Shown: one piece after another, positions 10,767 through 11,009 of the stretch | How positions within the stretch are numbered: position 1 is the first letter of the stretch | Layout of the letters: every line of letters starts with the position of its first letter | Assembly: GCA_023439505.1 (NCBI GenBank) | Contig: JAEXNR010000061.1 | Coordinates: forward strand, 1-11,009 | Reading direction: 5' to 3' | Origin: Bacillota bacterium | GTDB taxonomy: Bacteria > Bacillota > Clostridia > Lachnospirales > Lachnospiraceae | DNA: 11,009 nt | Position numbers and translations under genes: made by a program | Notes under the pieces: generated by a model | Seen by the model: only the letters and a program-made list of their open reading frames with translations | Database searches by the model: none | What the model was told of the DNA's origin: nothing

Positions 10767-10784
10767 AAGTACATTATTGTACTT
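10767..10784. repeat. Short inverted repeat after the 23S 3' end
   Basis: AAGTAC-attatt-GTACTT is a 6-bp perfect stem 13 bp past the end of 23S. It may be part of rRNA precursor processing. The rest of 10725-10796 holds no gene that I can see. Confidence 0.4.
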
Positions 10785-10796
10785 AACAAACCATAT

Positions 10797-11009
10797 TAGG
10801 TCAAGCCCTCGACCTATTAGTAACAGTCAGCTCCATGCGTTACCGCACTTCCACCTCTGTCCTATCTACCTGGTAGTCCTCCAGGGGTCTTACTAGCTTA
10901 TGCTATGGGATATCTCATCTTGAGGGGGGCTTCACGCTTAGATGCCTTCAGCGTTTATCCCTTCCAAACTTGGCTACTCGGCCATGCCATTGGTATGACA
11001 ACCGATCCA
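10797..11009 (-). rRNA. 23S ribosomal RNA, 3' end (partial)
   Basis: About 213 nt of the 23S 3' terminus, read leftward from the window edge. It includes recognisable domain VI segments such as GGATCGGTTGTCATACC-like helix sequence, AAGGGATAAACGCTGAA, AAGCGTGAAGCCC and TTACTAATAGGTCGAGGGC, and ends near GCTTGACCTA, the partner of the 23S 5' end. The exact 3' end is placed by analogy with E. coli, plus or minus a few bases. The 5' part lies outside the window. Confidence 0.95.

Overview
The window holds the early (left-going) and lysogeny/integration part of a temperate prophage, or a related integrative element, in a low-GC Gram-positive host, most likely a Clostridia member (perhaps Lachnospiraceae). 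The evidence is strong AGGAGG ribosome binding sites, TTG and GTG starts, ImmR/ImmA-type immunity genes, and a recombination cassette of AAA ATPase, RecT and MBL-fold protein. The right edge is host DNA: the 3' end of a 23S rRNA gene, tRNA-Asn(GTT) and tRNA-Cys(GCA), all on the minus strand. The integrase gene stops 29 bp before the 3' end of tRNA-Cys, so that tRNA is the probable attachment target. The other end of the element lies outside the window.

Layout. (1) Positions 1-4588, minus strand: a tightly packed operon read leftward. Four overlapping small genes come first, including a zinc-ribbon peptide. An AbrB-type regulator with a zinc ribbon, another Cys-rich peptide, a Rad50-like zinc-hook ATPase, a 58-aa Cys-rich protein, RecT and a partial MBL-fold hydrolase follow. 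(2) Positions 4589-6978: small minus-strand genes (a likely BC1881-type protein, HTH and ribbon-helix-helix regulators, a membrane peptide, a Cro-like protein). They are interleaved with three plus-strand genes (KTSC domain, a 62-aa unknown, a 66-aa tail-anchored peptide). Each plus gene has its own sigma-A promoter and its 3' end overlaps an opposing minus gene. (3) Positions 6979-7155: the divergent genetic switch, with two sigma-A promoters and several copies of a TTACCGTTAACGGTAA operator. (4) Positions 7156-10441, plus strand: the immR-like repressor, the immA-like metalloprotease, an unrecognised 325-aa cargo gene and a tyrosine integrase. Between the cargo gene and the integrase lies what looks like a complete leftward small-RNA gene (promoter, about 74 nt, intrinsic terminator) and a rightward terminator. 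(5) Positions 10442-11009: the host tRNA and rRNA genes.

How it works, by inference. The repressor binds the operator array, shuts off the leftward promoter and controls its own gene. On damage or another signal the ImmA-like protease inactivates the repressor. The leftward transcript then expresses the Cro-like protein, the small early genes and the recombination cassette, while the integrase handles excision and integration. The three plus-strand genes facing into the early operons, and the putative small RNA before the integrase, are the least explained parts. No search could be run; all family names rest on reading motifs.
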